Notes: a model not told the origin generated them from the sequence alone. A DNA stretch of 64,000 nt from Coenobita brevimanus (GCA_032717465.1 JAVRFU010000168.1:49665-113664); one strand, 5' to 3'. Numbered from the stretch's first letter, positions 1-12,304 are shown. Translations and numbers: made by a program.

Positions 1-1245
1 GGCAACTGGGTGGTGTGGTGTGATATAGTGTGGCTTAATGTGGCTGGGTTAGTGGTGCTGAGCCACGCCTGTCCGTTTATGGTCAAGCTGGGGCAGCAGA
101 GAGGGACGGCACAGTGGCAGTTGCTTTAATCACTCACTGGCAAAAACCTCCAGGGTGTCTGACCTGGGACTAAAATGTTGTAACCTCTGCACTCTGTCAA
201 GGTTCATTAAACCATATCAGTAATGATTATATGTTGAAAATAATCGCTTTTTCTCCCCTCACGACCCTGGATTGTAGTAATCCGGTGTGGAGAAGGGGGA
301 TAACTGAGAGATGAAAATACTTTAATGGTGCTGGTGGAGGGAACGTCACGCAGTTATCAGTGTTGTACAGTATTTATTCATAACAGCTGTGAAACTGCCA
401 AAGAAAGAAATTGTCGCAACAGGGATACTTTAATGGGACTAATGCTCCTCTTCAAGGGAATGAATATACAAAGGAATATTATAAATCACTGGAAAGCCTA
501 GAAGGGCTTTGCGACACACTGGCTAATAAGGCAGTGATGCAGTGTTCGTTTGAAGGACGGTGGGGGCGATGAGGAGAATTCAGTGACGTATGAAGGGGAA
601 ATGCCTTCAAACCACAACACCGGGAGAAGAATGATGTAACCCAGTGTTTTGTGAGGATGTCGGGGAATGTGTAGGAGGTAGAGAGGCAGGATGATCTGGC
701 AGGGAGAGGAGTGAAGGTGGACCGGTGGGTGATGATGGGTATGTGTGTGAAGAGGTTGAGTGGAAAAGACAAAGACAAAGAGCTATGTAGAGAGAGTTGC
801 ATAGAGTTGTGTTAATATGGAGACCTCACAGACGTTACGGTAATAACGAGATAATTAGATCTTAGTAGTAACAGTGACAGGAGAACTTATTTCTCTGTCG
901 AAAAACTGTAAGAAGGCTTTTGTACAAAAACAGAGTAAGGGAGAGAACAAGAAATTATGGAGCAATCTGATTTGATGGGAGACGGGAAATGAAGGTTGGA
1001 AAATGAATGGAGAGGTACATAACCAGTACAGATGTGAGCTGGCCTGTATTAAATAGGATGGTCTTGAAATGTGTAGATCTGAAAGCAAAGTGCAAAGGCA
1101 GAAGGGAAGAAATACAACTGGATACAACTAGCCAACCGCAGAGTGAGTGAGAGTGGGTTGAAACTGATGCAGATAAAAACCAAAGCATTAGCCCAAGAAT
1201 GTGTATCGCCCTCCGTCACTAGAAAACTAGATCAGTAATCAAATG
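1..1245. other. non-coding, no gene recognised
   Basis: Mixed-composition DNA with only short chance open frames rich in Ser, Leu and Phe. I see no conserved domain, repeat array or RNA gene here. Confidence 0.5.
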
Positions 1246-1556
1246 GCAATCGGAGGCATATCATCGCAGCTTCACCAAAATCGAAAAGTCTCAGGGTTCC
1301 ACTGTTTACTCCTGCTCAGTTAAATTTCATGCTGGCATTCAGAAGCCTGAAGTCAGGGGTATTTATGTTGATGAAGGTCATCAGATACAGGTATAGCAGG
1401 CTTTTGAAAAATTTCTAGTAGTGACTCTTTAAATAGCCGTACTCTTTGTTGAGGGTACGATAGGGAATGGTGAATAATAACAAAAGAAAAAGTTTGAGGG
1501 TATTTTTCTTTGCAAAATCCTTTGCCAATCGGAGGCGTATCATCGCAGCTTTGCCA
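1246..1556 (+). repeat. pair of ~31-bp direct repeats
   Basis: Almost the same 31-bp word occurs at 1246-1276 and 1525-1556; both contain CAATCGGAGGC followed by TATCATCGCAGCTT. The second copy leads into a segment (to about 1713) with a (CA)-rich piece and TTGCCTCGCTAGGCGGGCAA, a short palindrome. This may be the edge of an unidentified dispersed repeat. Confidence 0.5.
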
Positions 1557-1713
1557 CAGTTATTAGCAAACAAACCAGATAACCCTGGATACTACCCACA
1601 AAATTTGGCTACATGTTGCCCACTTGATTTTGAGATGTTTTGGTAACATCCAGACACACAGACACACACAAATGCAGGCGATTACATTATTGCCTCGCTA
1701 GGCGGGCAATAAA

Positions 1714-2498
1714 GACAGAAACAATGAAGTAGGAGGTAGTGAGAGAGGGTAACAAGTCAGGATTAATGAGTGTGGTGCAAGGTGACTGAACATGGTCAAG
1801 AGAGAATCAGGTTTGTTGGATGTGAGGGAGAATATTCCTTTAGGCAATAAGAAGAGTATGAGCCATGATGGAGGTTATAAGGAAAGAATGAGAAGGGATG
1901 TGGAAAAGGTTGCTTATTTGCGTAAGATGGAGAGTAGACCTTTAAAAGAATGTTAGAAGAGGGTATTAGAGATGAAATGAGAAAGTGTACTGTATAAGAG
2001 AGGATACGAATGTAGGCAAGAGAGAAAGTTGAGGAAGATAAATGAGAGAAGAATAAGAAGGGCATGAAATGGGCATTATGGAAGATGATAGTGGTGGTTG
2101 AGGGTGTATATGAGTCGGTACGAAGAATATAGAAAGACTATTAAACGATATGAGACACTGAAAGAACTGTATCATTGTAATAGCTTATGCGACTTCCCAA
2201 TGCACCGAGTAGTACAACAGATGTTTAAATTCAGTGTTTCCCCAACTCTGTTTATGTACGACTGTTAGTATTAAGAATAAGTTTTCTGCAGAATGATATT
2301 ACCATCAATCATTACCATTACCATTAAAGAACTTAAAGGTTCTCTTGACCTCCCATTGCACCTATGTCGTACCAGTTGTATATCTAAAGACATGAGGTAT
2401 GAAGGCTGATAATAATGATGTAACCCTATCGTACACGACCTCCTCCTGTCACAGACTAGCCTACTGCCCCAGCCATCTTATCATATACCATCAGTCCA
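1714..2498. other. non-coding, purine-rich
   Basis: Purine-rich plus strand (GAGA/GAAG-like). The open frames on the minus strand are the pyrimidine-rich complement (Ser/Leu/Phe/Pro) and show no family signature. Confidence 0.4.
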
Positions 2499-2554
2499 GC
2501 AACCACCACCACCACCACTACTGCTGCTGCTGCTGCTGCCGCCGCCGCAGCCGC
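2499..2554 (+). repeat. compound trinucleotide tract
   Basis: (CAC)n runs into (CTG)n and then (CCG)n, a compound trinucleotide microsatellite. The short open frame across it (poly-His, poly-Cys, poly-Arg) is a by-product of the repeat. Confidence 0.85.
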
Positions 2555-3359
2555 CAACCTAACATTTCACTAACATTATCTTCCTAATTATCGATCACCA
2601 CCAGGATTTCTCCTTACGGCCATCAGCCACCCTCACCATTTTCACCCAGCCCTCACCATCATCGCCACAACTGCATAATAACCACAAAAACTAGTCTCCA
2701 CCACACTGTCTCCACGGCCCTTAACCACACTCCCTGCAACCCACATCCCTACAAACACACCGGCCTCCCTGCATGTTATGAGACAAACCTGAATGTTAAT
2801 TATGCCGCCTACGTCGCTCCTTGCCTGCCTGTCTTCCTGCCTCACTGGGTGCCTTATATGTATCGTGACCTTGCTGGGAATGTCACGTTGTCGTCAGAGC
2901 AAGTTGGTGCATGGCAGAGACAATCATTCTTTACTGTGAGAATTACTTCATATTTTTCCATACAGAATGTTTGTCATTCTCACTTTACTGCCGAATTTAG
3001 TTAGAGTTTGGGGTTGCCGGAGAGATTTTTTTTTTTTTTGGTGGTGGGGGGGGAGGGGGCTAGTTAAAAATTACGTGACGAACTTTATTGTACTTTACGA
3101 TCTTTTCCTCTTCACCACACATAACACTGTGTAACACCCATCTCGCCACCATGACTGTGTGCTGGAGTTGCCTGACGTCTTCATTTGCCACCTACGATTG
3201 TAGCGGTCAGTCCGGGTAGAGTTATATGTGCGTGTGTGTGTGCGGGGAGAGTGTCAAAGTGCAGTCTGTGTTGGTGTGCGTGTGACTTGCTTGTCTGTCT
3301 TATTGAATCGTTTGTGTGTTAGTTTGCCTGTAGTCGGTGCGTGTTAGTGGTTTACATGA

Positions 3360-3360
<1 letters not shown>
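2555..3360. other. non-coding; T-run then G-run
   Basis: No gene recognised. A T-run followed by a G-rich run lies at about 3027-3060. Confidence 0.5.

Positions 3361-3401
<41 letters not shown>
3361..3401 (+). repeat. (TG)n microsatellite
   Basis: About 20 uninterrupted TG dinucleotides. Confidence 0.95.
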
Positions 3402-3403
<2 letters not shown>

Positions 3404-3801
3404 ATAACCAGATCGCATCCTTCTCTAAACTCACATCACCACATCTCATCCAGTACATGCACACACTTATCTTGATAATTTTGTAACTGTTAGTAAATCA
3501 TCCTCTGTACCATTGGGCTTCTTTCTGCCTATTTTACATCTCTCTGTTGAATAGGTTATCTGCAATTTGCATTTTGTATCTGAAAGTCTGGCCGTACATG
3601 TCCAGCCTCGAAAACATAACTGACGAATCTGAAAAGGTGCAAGTGTATAAACAATGATAATGTCAGAGCAGATCCTTGCTGTACAGCCTGTGATAGCCTT
3701 ATGCAGCCACTGCCATATATAGTGTGGCCTCTAGTGAGATTATTGGGTAAGATATTTTTTTTTTCACTATCGGCGTTAATCAGCTTGGCCATCACCCGAG
3801 C

Positions 3802-3803
<2 letters not shown>

Positions 3804-3835
<32 letters not shown>

Positions 3836-3848
3836 TGTGTGTGTGTGC
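3804..3848 (+). repeat. (GT)n microsatellite
   Basis: GT repeat with one TCT interruption. Confidence 0.95.
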
Positions 3849-4344
3849 TGGTATTGAACTATGGTGTGTGAATGCTGTTGGTTTTGAATAACAATGTTTA
3901 AATCGTATCGAAGTCTAAATTTTCACTACCATCAGATTGCCATGAGTCCAACCAAATTATTTTAATCGTTGAGGTAGAGTGTCATACCTCGGTAGGTTAC
4001 ATGGAGGTAGCCTAGATGATGAAGGGATAACGTGACAGGTGAGAGATGGTAATAATATCAATGTTCGTAGTACTGTTATTTCTTTTTTTTTTTTGGTATA
4101 TTTGTAGAGATTTTTCTCTTTTTTTTTTTTTTTCCTTAGTACTTAGGTCTTGTCTCGCTGTTACAGGTGTGTGAGAAGTGCGCCGGTAACCAGGTACCAG
4201 TGAGTTATGCAGTGATGAAATAATAGTTTGTCTTCCATAACTGTTCGTTCATTTTTTCTGTATGGAATAATATGTAGAACTAAGTGCTGGTGAAATAGTT
4301 AAATGCCTGTGTCTGCCACCCGATCATGAGTAGATGGAAATAAA

Positions 4345-4372
4345 GACGAAGATGATGATGATGATGATGATA
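4345..4372 (+). repeat. (GAT)n microsatellite
   Basis: About eight GAT trinucleotides. Confidence 0.9.
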
Positions 4373-4548
4373 TGTGAGTGAGAGTATGGAGCGATTGGAC
4401 CCTAGTGAAGTATTAAAACAACACTGGCCAGTGACAGTGGTAATATCGGTGACTGTGTATGTATGTCTCTGACTGCGTAATTTTCAGTGCCTGTATCTGT
4501 ATCTGTATCAGCGTATCAGCGTCAGTGCCCTCCGTACCTTTATACGTG

Positions 4549-4550
<2 letters not shown>

Positions 4551-4585
<35 letters not shown>

Positions 4586-4594
4586 ACACACACA
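4551..4594 (+). repeat. (CA)n microsatellite
   Basis: CA repeat with a single phase break (CACC) near its right end. The surrounding open frames on both strands are repeat translations. Confidence 0.95.
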
Positions 4595-4741
4595 CAGCCT
4601 TATATACGTGGTGCCGTGGATGGGAGGAGGGAGTGATGTCAGGAATAGGATGGAGGAAATGGTGAAAAAGGATAAGATAGATAAAAACAGGAGGGGTGAC
4701 CGTGAGGAAGGAGCAAGAAAAACAAGAAAAAAAAAGGGATG

Positions 4742-4744
<3 letters not shown>

Positions 4745-4781
<37 letters not shown>
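4745..4781 (+). repeat. (GA)n microsatellite
   Basis: Uninterrupted GA repeat in a purine-rich neighbourhood. Confidence 0.95.
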
Positions 4782-4783
<2 letters not shown>

Positions 4784-4938
4784 AAAATAACAAATAAGGG
4801 TAAGGAGAGTCTGCGAAACGAAAGATAGAAGGTAGGATACCGGAACTGGCCTAAAAGGATAGGAGTGGGCAAAGAATGGTTAAGGTACATATTGAGAAGA
4901 GACAAAAGAGCAAGGGGCAAGAAAAAAATAAAGAGCGA

Positions 4939-5124
4939 GGGAAGAGGGAGTGTTGTGTTACCTGATGACGGGAAGAGGGAGTGTTGTGTTACCTGATGAC
5001 GGGAAGAGGGAGTGTTGTGTTACCTGATGACGGGAAGAGGGAGTGTTGTGTTACCTGATGACGGGAAGAGGGAGTGTTGTGTTACCTGATGACGGGAAGA
5101 GGGAGTGTTGTGTTACCTGATGAC
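4939..5124 (+). repeat. 31-bp tandem repeat, six copies
   Basis: Six head-to-tail copies of a 31-bp unit that starts GGGAAGAGGGAGTG and ends TTACCTGATGAC, fitting 186 bp exactly with no visible mismatch. The array starts and stops abruptly. There are no unique spacers, so it is not CRISPR-like. Confidence 0.95.
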
Positions 5125-5989
5125 TTATGAAAGGGGTGTGGAGGATAGCAAAAGAAGTAGAAGGAGGGAGGCAGATAATAAAAACCAGCAGTGGCATTTA
5201 GAATTTAAAAAAATAAAATTAAGGGAGTTGTAGGAAAATGAGAGAGAAAAAGAACGAGGGAAGTGTTAGTAGTTGGAAGAAAATGCGATGAGGGAAGCAG
5301 AGACTAAGAAATAGGTGAGGGAGGGAAGGTGTGTGGGTGGGGGTGGGTGGTTAGAGTTGACGGGGGTGGGTGGGTGGTTTGGCTATGTTTGTATAGTGTT
5401 CCTCCTCGTAACATAGGGTTTGGGTGGAGTCACCCCCTCCCTACACTATTGCCATGTTTCCTAACCCTACGATGTATAACGCCTGTGGTTTGTGTAGTAG
5501 GAATGATACATAAACATAACTCATACTAATATAACTGTAATGAAAGTGCTGACATGTATCAAGGAAGAATAAAACTATTCTGCATACTATATTATACGAT
5601 AATAGAGAAACGTGGCATAAAAATTTGGCAGTGTTGCTCTAAAAATATTCTAATTATTATTTACTTCCCCAACACTTCTAACATTGCTAATTAATTTAGC
5701 AAGTATAATTGCAAGAAAATTTGAAGGGATAAAAGTGGGAAGAGGCGATCCTTTCATAATTAAAATAAATATATCAAACAGCTCTGGGGTGGCAGCACTC
5801 ACGCGACACGTGTTTGTGTGTACGCTGTGGGAGGTCACCAACCCCTACAGGATTTAGGCCTATTGGGGAAACCTCTATAAAAAACGCGCCGTGACTTTTA
5901 CCTCAAGGGTGGTGCGGAAATAAAGTCAAAATTATAATCCATACATAAAAATGGAAGTAAAAAACCATGGATGACACATAACAAAATCT

Positions 5990-5990
<1 letters not shown>

Positions 5991-6046
<56 letters not shown>

Positions 6047-6073
6047 AATAATAATAATAATAATAATAATAAA
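5991..6073 (+). repeat. (GA)n followed by (AAT)n, possible retroposon tail
   Basis: (GA)n at 5991-6041 is followed by (AAT)n at about 6047-6072. Read on the minus strand, an AATAAAG motif comes just before a (TTA)n run, as in the 3' tail of some retroposons. The minus-strand sequence upstream (6074-6160) holds no recognisable coding domain, so this is only a tentative tail. Confidence 0.5.
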
Positions 6074-6388
6074 ACTTTATTTCCACTAAACAGTGGGTAT
6101 TCTTATACATTATACAGTAGTACAGCATACAGTATGAAAGTTCTATACACAATATAATACAAGTTGATACATATGGTGGAGAATAGTGACAGAGAGGTAA
6201 ATGGTTTAAAAGGTGTGGGGACACTTAGGTTAAAAATAGATCAATTAAGGGATTTAGGAACGAAGGCAGTGGGAAGGATTAAGACAGATGGGATTGTAAG
6301 ATTAGGGAGTTTGAGCAATAGGGTAGAATGTATGCTCTCAATAAAAGTATAGCAATTATCAACGGCTAATTATTATACAGGTGTTGAT
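6074..6388. other. non-coding, no gene recognised
   Basis: Nothing recognised apart from the possible retroposon 3' region noted for the adjacent tail. Confidence 0.4.
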
Positions 6389-6510
6389 GGTGGGGGTCTA
6401 TATTTATAGGAGGTGTTGGTGGTGGAGGTATAGCGGGTGTTGTTGATGGGGGTGTTGTTGGGGGTAGGGGTATAGGGGGTGTTGGTGGCAGGGGTATAGG
6501 GGGTATTAGA
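6389..6510 (+). repeat. degenerate G-rich minisatellite
   Basis: Imperfect repeats of GGTGTTG(G/A)TGG and GGGGGTATAG-type words give many closely spaced G3-G5 runs on the plus strand, so G-quadruplex formation is possible. Confidence 0.7.
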
Positions 6511-6622
6511 AAAACGGAGATCACAAGAGGGAAACAGTGTCAAGGTCATCGCTGATGGAGAGGTCAGCTCGGAAACGTGGCAACAGTGCAGGGAGGGGGT
6601 GACTCCACCAAAACCCTACGTT

Positions 6623-7159
6623 TCGATCTGTCAGACTATAGTTGGGTAAGGTGGCTAGGTAGGTTATGTGGGAGGGATTAGCGGATGGGCAGGGTGGGTG
6701 TTTGGGTGAGTGGGTGGGAGGGTAGGTGGGTGGATTTTATGGAGTGATGTGTGACTTCCCAGAGGACCAGGCAGAAGACGGGTTTATATTGTTGTTTCTG
6801 TTAAACGTTCACCGTCCCTGCGTTTACTCAAGCTGCTTAAAAAGGCGACGAATGCTGGCAAGATCTGCAAGTCTGAAGCTGAGTAGCGAGAACTTTAACC
6901 TTTTCTAAAGGTCTTTTGTTATAGGTCTGGCTGGCTTGGCAAATTCGGGGTTCTCAAAATGGGATGGATTCTGGTCAGATTAAGAAAAGAACTGATCTTT
7001 TATAATGCTAAGGTTAAGTCTAGAAGCGTGACCGACTGCTCATGATCTCCATCTTTTTTAAATTTCCCTCCATTTTCTAGTTGCTAAACCTTGTCTGCAC
7101 TGTCCCTCTCTCTCATTGCTTCTTTTGTTTAGACAGGGGCGTACCCAGGAAATTATTGA

Positions 7160-7163
<4 letters not shown>
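6623..7163. other. non-coding; hAT-end-like motif near 7136
   Basis: No gene. AGGGGCGTACCCAGGAAATT near 7136 resembles the word at 29707 (CAGTGGCGTATCCAGG), which looks like a hAT transposon end, so a decayed end may lie here. Confidence 0.3.

Positions 7164-7207
<44 letters not shown>
7164..7207 (+). repeat. (GT)n microsatellite
   Basis: About 22 uninterrupted GT units. Confidence 0.95.
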
Positions 7208-7210
<3 letters not shown>

Positions 7211-7878
7211 GTGCATAGGTAATGGTCTAGTTTGTTCTGTAATGTAATGTAGATGGAGCTACGGTCCTGTACACGGTTTGGGATATGATGCAGTCTGTGG
7301 TCCGTTCAGTGAAATAAGTCTAGGTCTATATAGCTAATTGTTTATGGTCTCGGCTGATTTGTCTAGTGTAGTTTTATATATTTTGTAGTGACTTGTGTTT
7401 GTTCTGGTTGGCCTCTTTATAGTAGTATGGTGTATGTAGATTTGTAATGTTTTGAAGGTGTTTGACTGATGTGTTATCTTGACTATGATGTAGACTGTAT
7501 TTTATATTTTCTGTTAATTTTTCTCCGTTCTTTTGTCTGTGCCGAGGTGTGTTATTCTGGTTTGTGGTTTGGTCTGGTCACTGGTTTGTTGTCTGTTAAG
7601 CGACTTGGTCTGTGTTGTGTATGTATTTGTGACTTGGTCCGTCATTTAGTCTGGTGGGCATTATGCATTGGATATTCAGAAATGTGGCTTGTGATGTATT
7701 GTTTGGTGATTTGTCTGGTGTGATTCGGTATGTGATTTAGTTTTGGTTTGATTGTCTTAAATGATTTATGTAGTTTGGCTGATACCAGGTGATGTCACAT
7801 CTTGTACGTTGTCAGGGCGCAAAATGTGTCCTTGGTTTAATCTTTGGTATGATCTGGTCTGTGGCGTGATGTATGCTT
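7208..7878. other. non-coding, T/G-rich
   Basis: T/G-rich plus strand with low-complexity chance frames. Nothing recognised. Confidence 0.45.
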
Positions 7879-7939
7879 TCGTTTTCTTTTTCGTTTTCGT
7901 TTTTAAAGGCTCCAACATGCTTGCATGTGTCGGCCTTGG

Positions 7940-9874
7940 TCACCTAATGGCGGCTTTCCACGCTGCACGATCCATTGCAGCCTCCCTGTTCAGTCCCTTA
8001 ACCCTGAGGTCACACTAAATGACCTCGTCCCATGTCTTTCTCGGTCTACCCCTCCCACCCCCAATATTAACACTTCTCACCGTCCCCACCCAATTATCAT
8101 CCCCCATCCTCCCCACATGTCCAAACCATCTCAATCTACCTTTCCTCATCACAACACCAATACACTCCAGTCCCATCCTACCTCTCAACTCTTCCATCGT
8201 AAACCCAGCCCCTCCAGGCCTTGGACGCAGGGACGCACTACACATCCACCTAATCATTGTCATTTCTGTACGTCTGAGCCGGCGAATACCTTCCTCCTTC
8301 ACTGCCCAGTTCTCACTACCATACAGCATTACACTCCTAACACATGCTGCATAGAAAGACCCCTTAGCACGTAGGAAGAGTCCTCTCAATGTCAGGAGAG
8401 GCAACAGCTCCCTGAACTTCTTCCAACCACTTCTCACCCTAGCCACAGAGCTAGCTCCAGCCCCACCTCCAGCACACAACATGTCTCCCAAATAACAAAA
8501 CTCTTTCACACACTCAAGAGATTCACCAGCAAATTCAATCCTTTCACGTCTGACAATCTCCACCTGCTCACCCTGACACGCCGTACACATAAAATCAGCA
8601 TTATCTCGCAGTCTATCTCTGATACCACTACATCTCTTATGCACCCATTTATCACACACACCGCACAAGATAGAATTACTTCCCACGCCCTTGTGGCAAA
8701 CTGCACATGGCCACTCTCCCTCGTCTTTGACAGTACCGCCACCAACTCTAGATATCATCACTTTTGTTTTATCTGCATTTACCCTTAAACCTTTGTGCCC
8801 CATACCATCTCTCCACTTCCTAAACCTTTCCTCCGCCTCCATTTCGTTCTCTGCAATCAACACCAAATCATCAGCATACAACAACTCCCACGGGAGTCCG
8901 TTTCTAAAGTCACGTGAAAGGGCTTCAAGTACCCTGACAAACAACAAGGGACTCAAGACTGACCCCTGATGCACACCAACATTCACGGAAAACTCATCAC
9001 TCAAATCTCCATTCACTCTTACCTGGGTGTGAGCACCCACATACATGGCCATAACCACCCTAACCAGCCACTCCTCCAAGCCAAGCTTTCTCATTGCCCA
9101 CTTCACCACCTCTCTAGGGACTCTGTCAAAGGCCTTTTCCAAATCAACAAAAACAAAATAAAGATCCCTTCTCCTACCAATATATTTTTCCTGAAGCTGT
9201 CGAACAATGAATATAGCATCAATGGTCCCCCTACCTGGCATAAACTCAAACTGCATCTCATCAATATTCACTCTTTCTCTAATCATACCTTCTAAAACTC
9301 TCTCCATTACCTTCATTGTCTGATCTAAAAGCTTTATACCTCTATAATTTCCTCTTTCCAGGGCATCACCCTTCCCTTTATACACATTTACAATTACACT
9401 CTTCAGCCAATCATCTGGGACAACACACTCATAAATAATCCTATTTATCAGGTCAGTGACTAAACTCACCCCTATATCGCCTGAGGCCTTCAGCATTTCG
9501 GCAGTCAAACCAGACACACCTGGTGCCTTCCCCACCCTCATCCTGCCTATTGCCTCACTAACAGTAGCAGTATTAATCAAAGGCCAAGGGCCAGACACTG
9601 GATCTGTTGGCTCCAAACCTTCCCTGTCCCAGTCAAACTCCTCATTCAACAACCGGTTATAATGCTCTCTCCATGCATCTTTAATATCCTCACTGTTCAC
9701 CACTACCCTTCCTTCATCATTCTTCACACACTGCTCACCTATGATATCCCGATTATGCCTCTTCACCTGACCTGCCACCCTAAATATATTTTTCCTTTCC
9801 CCATGATTTAGGTTATCAAGTAATTGTCTCTGTGACTCAGACTTTGCCCTGTATACCTCTCTTCTAGCCCTACG
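7940..9874 (-). pseudogene. RTE-type LINE reverse transcriptase with inserted PHD-like zinc finger
   Basis: An open frame runs from 9874 to an in-frame TAG at 8015-8017 and then continues in the same phase to 7940. RNA-templated DNA synthesis is the family role. Visible motifs in order are KAPGVSGL, the FVDLEKAFDR catalytic Asp block, GVHQGSVLSPLL and the LLYADDLVL catalytic YADD, then a GRGRPRKTW basic tail. Between the RT thumb (KTKVMISR) and the C-terminal block lies a Cys/His cluster (CAVC, CGVCDKWVHKRC, CTAC; about 8575-8715) that looks like a PHD or related zinc finger. No ATG supports the usual 9778 start; the frame is open further upstream to a TAG at 9875-9877. The premature TAG removes about 25 residues. 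Confidence 0.85.
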
Positions 9875-10020
9875 CTAGCGGCCAAATATTCCTCTTTGCT
9901 ACCACCCTTCTTCCATTCCCGGAAAAGCCTTCTTTTCTCCTTAATTGCAGCTTCTACACCCTCATCCCACACCAAGTTACTTTATGTCTTGGTGGTCCTC
10001 TTGTCCAGCCGCATGTTACA

Positions 10021-10996
10021 TCAGTAACTCAAGAAATTGTTCTTGAGGGCTCTGTACTGTTCATTAACGCCTCTGTCTACAGCTCCCTGTTCAGCCACCA
10101 CTCTCCTCAACTCGCTATAGAAGGCATCCCCTCCTACTTGGTTTTTCAGCTTCCATATTTTCCTTCTAGGTACATAAGTCCTCTTTTTCATCACTTGTTC
10201 TTTAAGCACCATATCACAAATCAATAGTTTGTGCTGCTGCACACACTCCTCACTTCCTATAACTTTAACATCCCTCACTAACCTCCTATCGGCCCTCCTA
10301 ACCAGAAAATAATCTATCTGACTGCTATTTCCCCCAGACTCATACGTAATTAACCTACTGTCTCTTTTCCTAAAATATGTGTTGCACACAACGATGCCCG
10401 TTGCCTCCTTAAACTTGATTATCCTTTCCCCTTCCGCATTCCTTATACCATCCGCACGTCCCCCATGCACTCCTTCATAACCTTGTGCTACTTCACCTAC
10501 ATGACAGTTTAAGTCCCCTCCCAAAATCACTATCTCATCATCCCACATACCACCCACTACACGTATTAAATCATCCCAAAACCTATCTTTCTCTGCTTCA
10601 TCCAATCCTGCCTGGGGAGCATATGCCGATATAATCACAGCTATCTTTCTTCCCAACAGAATTTTCACTACCAATATCCTATCGCTTACTCTCAAAACAT
10701 TCATAACATATTCCACCCATTTCTCCGCAACCATCACACCAACACCTCCATATCCGTCTGTGCCCCCCCTGCCAAAACAACTTATAGCAACAGTCCTTCC
10801 CAACAATCTTTCTGGCTGATCCACCCCTGTACCGGACTTCCTGCAAACACGCCACATCCACCCACCTCCTACTGAGTGCCTCAACGACTTCCCCAGCTCT
10901 TCCCCTCAAACTTTCCACATTCCATGAACCCACCCTCATCCCCCTGGGTGATTTACTGTCCTCAGGCTTGCTTTGAAACTTATTTTGTTTTGTCAT
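10021..10996 (-). pseudogene. RTE-type LINE AP endonuclease, frameshifted
   Basis: The endonuclease that would nick target DNA for target-primed reverse transcription. An ATG at 10994-10996 starts the N-terminal part, with MRVGSWNVESLRG and CLQEVRYRGG motifs (metal-binding Asn and Glu). The downstream part (10021 to about 10760) is in another frame and keeps ISAYAPQAG, GGDLNCHVG, SQIDYFLV and a late QHKLLICDM block. The switch falls in a run of seven G (minus strand, 10763-10769), so a one-base length change there explains it; this could be real or an assembly error. A stop at 10021-10023 separates it from the degraded linker to RT. Confidence 0.82.
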
Positions 10997-11559
10997 CTTC
11001 AGTATTAATAAAGGGGGACAGACACAGCACAGGTCCCACTCACTGCACAGTCCCAGGTCCAGGCAATGGATCTGGGACCCCTAGCCCACCAGCTTACCAG
11101 TGGCTGTGGTAGTGGCCTCGGGGCACCCTGCCAGGACAGCTGCAGGGACACCCTCCAAGCGTGTCTTGGCACTGCAACTATCCCGCCATTATACACCCAC
11201 TGATAGGGCAGCCTCCTGGGGCGCTACTCCCAGGTTCGGGCCCCTCTCTATTGGGCGGAAGCAGCAGCTTGGGAACCGCAATGCCCTGTACCCTCTAGCA
11301 CAGGCCCGAGCCCCATCTCGCCCTGGACCCATGATCTATGCCGGCGGAACCCCCGCCACGCCTCCCCCCAGAAGTCCACCACTAAAGTGGCGACAGCGAG
11401 AGGTGGCGGAGAAGCTCATCCCACTCTCTTCCCACTGGAATGTCTGTGATTGGTGGATGGTGGGGTGGGAGGTGCGTGAGTGAGGTTAGGAGTCCATTTG
11501 ATGACCAGTACAGGTGTATCGTCTAATCTGGAAAGACATCTTCACCTGTCTGGTGCTAC

Positions 11560-11846
11560 TCTCTCTCTCTCTCTCTATGTATGTATGTATGTACGTTTTT
11601 TGTAACATTTTGTTGTGATGTGTTTTCATTATATTTTATAATCTCTTTTTTCATGGTCTTGAAATACAAAGGAAAATACTGTATTTATCATGCTGTACTT
11701 ATGCAGTCAGTATCCCATTATAAGGCTCATCAAGTCATCCGTAATTCATCGCCGTATTTAATAACCTTAAATGTACTGCACCAGCCTCTCCCCTTCAACC
11801 CATCTCTGTCTGTCTCTGTCTCTGTCTCTGTCTGTCTGTCTGTCTG

Positions 11847-11880
<34 letters not shown>
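11560..11880 (+). repeat. (CT)n, (ATGT)n and (CTGT)n microsatellites
   Basis: (CT)n then (ATGT)n at about 11560-11594, and (CTGT)n/(CT)n at about 11805-11880, with unassigned AT-rich DNA between. Confidence 0.85.
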
Positions 11881-12036
11881 GAGTGAAAAAAGGAAACATA
11901 AGAGGGGTATTGATAAAGGATTTGATGTAGAGATAAGTTTCATAATACATAAGGAAGAAGGAAGTTAAAATGAAAGGCAGCCAAGAGTGTGTGTGACCTG
12001 AGGAGGGAGGCTAATTCTCAAGGGACAATATATTCT

Positions 12037-12038
<2 letters not shown>

Positions 12039-12080
<42 letters not shown>

Positions 12081-12271
12081 GTGTGTGCGCGTGTGTGCGC
12101 GCGCCCCTCTCTCACTATCATACTCCAGGACTTGTACACTTTGTTCCACGTCAATAAAGTCATTACCGGTATATGCAATCCCTCCACGTATACATATATA
12201 TATATATATACTGTATGTATAAATATGTCTGAATGCATGCATGTACGCCCTCCGGAGCGACGGGGTAGGGG

Positions 12272-12304
<33 letters not shown>
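12039..12304 (+). repeat. (GT)n, (TA)n and (GT)n microsatellites
   Basis: GT repeat at 12039-12080, TA repeat at about 12191-12211, GT repeat at about 12272-12304. Confidence 0.9.

Larger units (their letters stand above)
5411..6622. repeat. ~50-bp inverted-repeat pair, 1.1 kb apart
   Basis: The segment 5411-5460 reappears reverse-complemented at 6571-6622. Both contain a GTGGAGTCACCCCCTCCCT core and flanks, with a few mismatches. Between them lie the (GA)n/(AAT)n tract and a G-rich minisatellite. They may be two copies of one short repeat, or ends of a small inverted-repeat element; no target duplication was found. Confidence 0.6.
7880..11440 (-). mobile_element. RTE-type LINE, nearly full length, defective
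   Basis: A minus-strand non-LTR retrotransposon. From its 5' side it holds a probable 5' UTR (about 10997-11440, GC-rich, no domain), an AP-type endonuclease, a linker and a reverse transcriptase. It ends in a short A-rich tail (about 7881-7905) made of CGAAAA-like words. The endonuclease-RT layout and the C-terminal Gly-His-Val basic region resemble the RTE group. It carries a frameshift in the endonuclease, breaks in the linker and a nonsense codon near the RT C-terminus, so this copy cannot make its proteins. The 5' boundary is the least certain part. Confidence 0.8.

Noticed and set aside
2399..2587. 62-codon plus-strand gene
   Set aside because: Dominated by poly-His/Cys/Arg from a trinucleotide repeat.
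4939..5124. CRISPR-like array
   Set aside because: Units are directly abutting without spacers and the context is eukaryotic.
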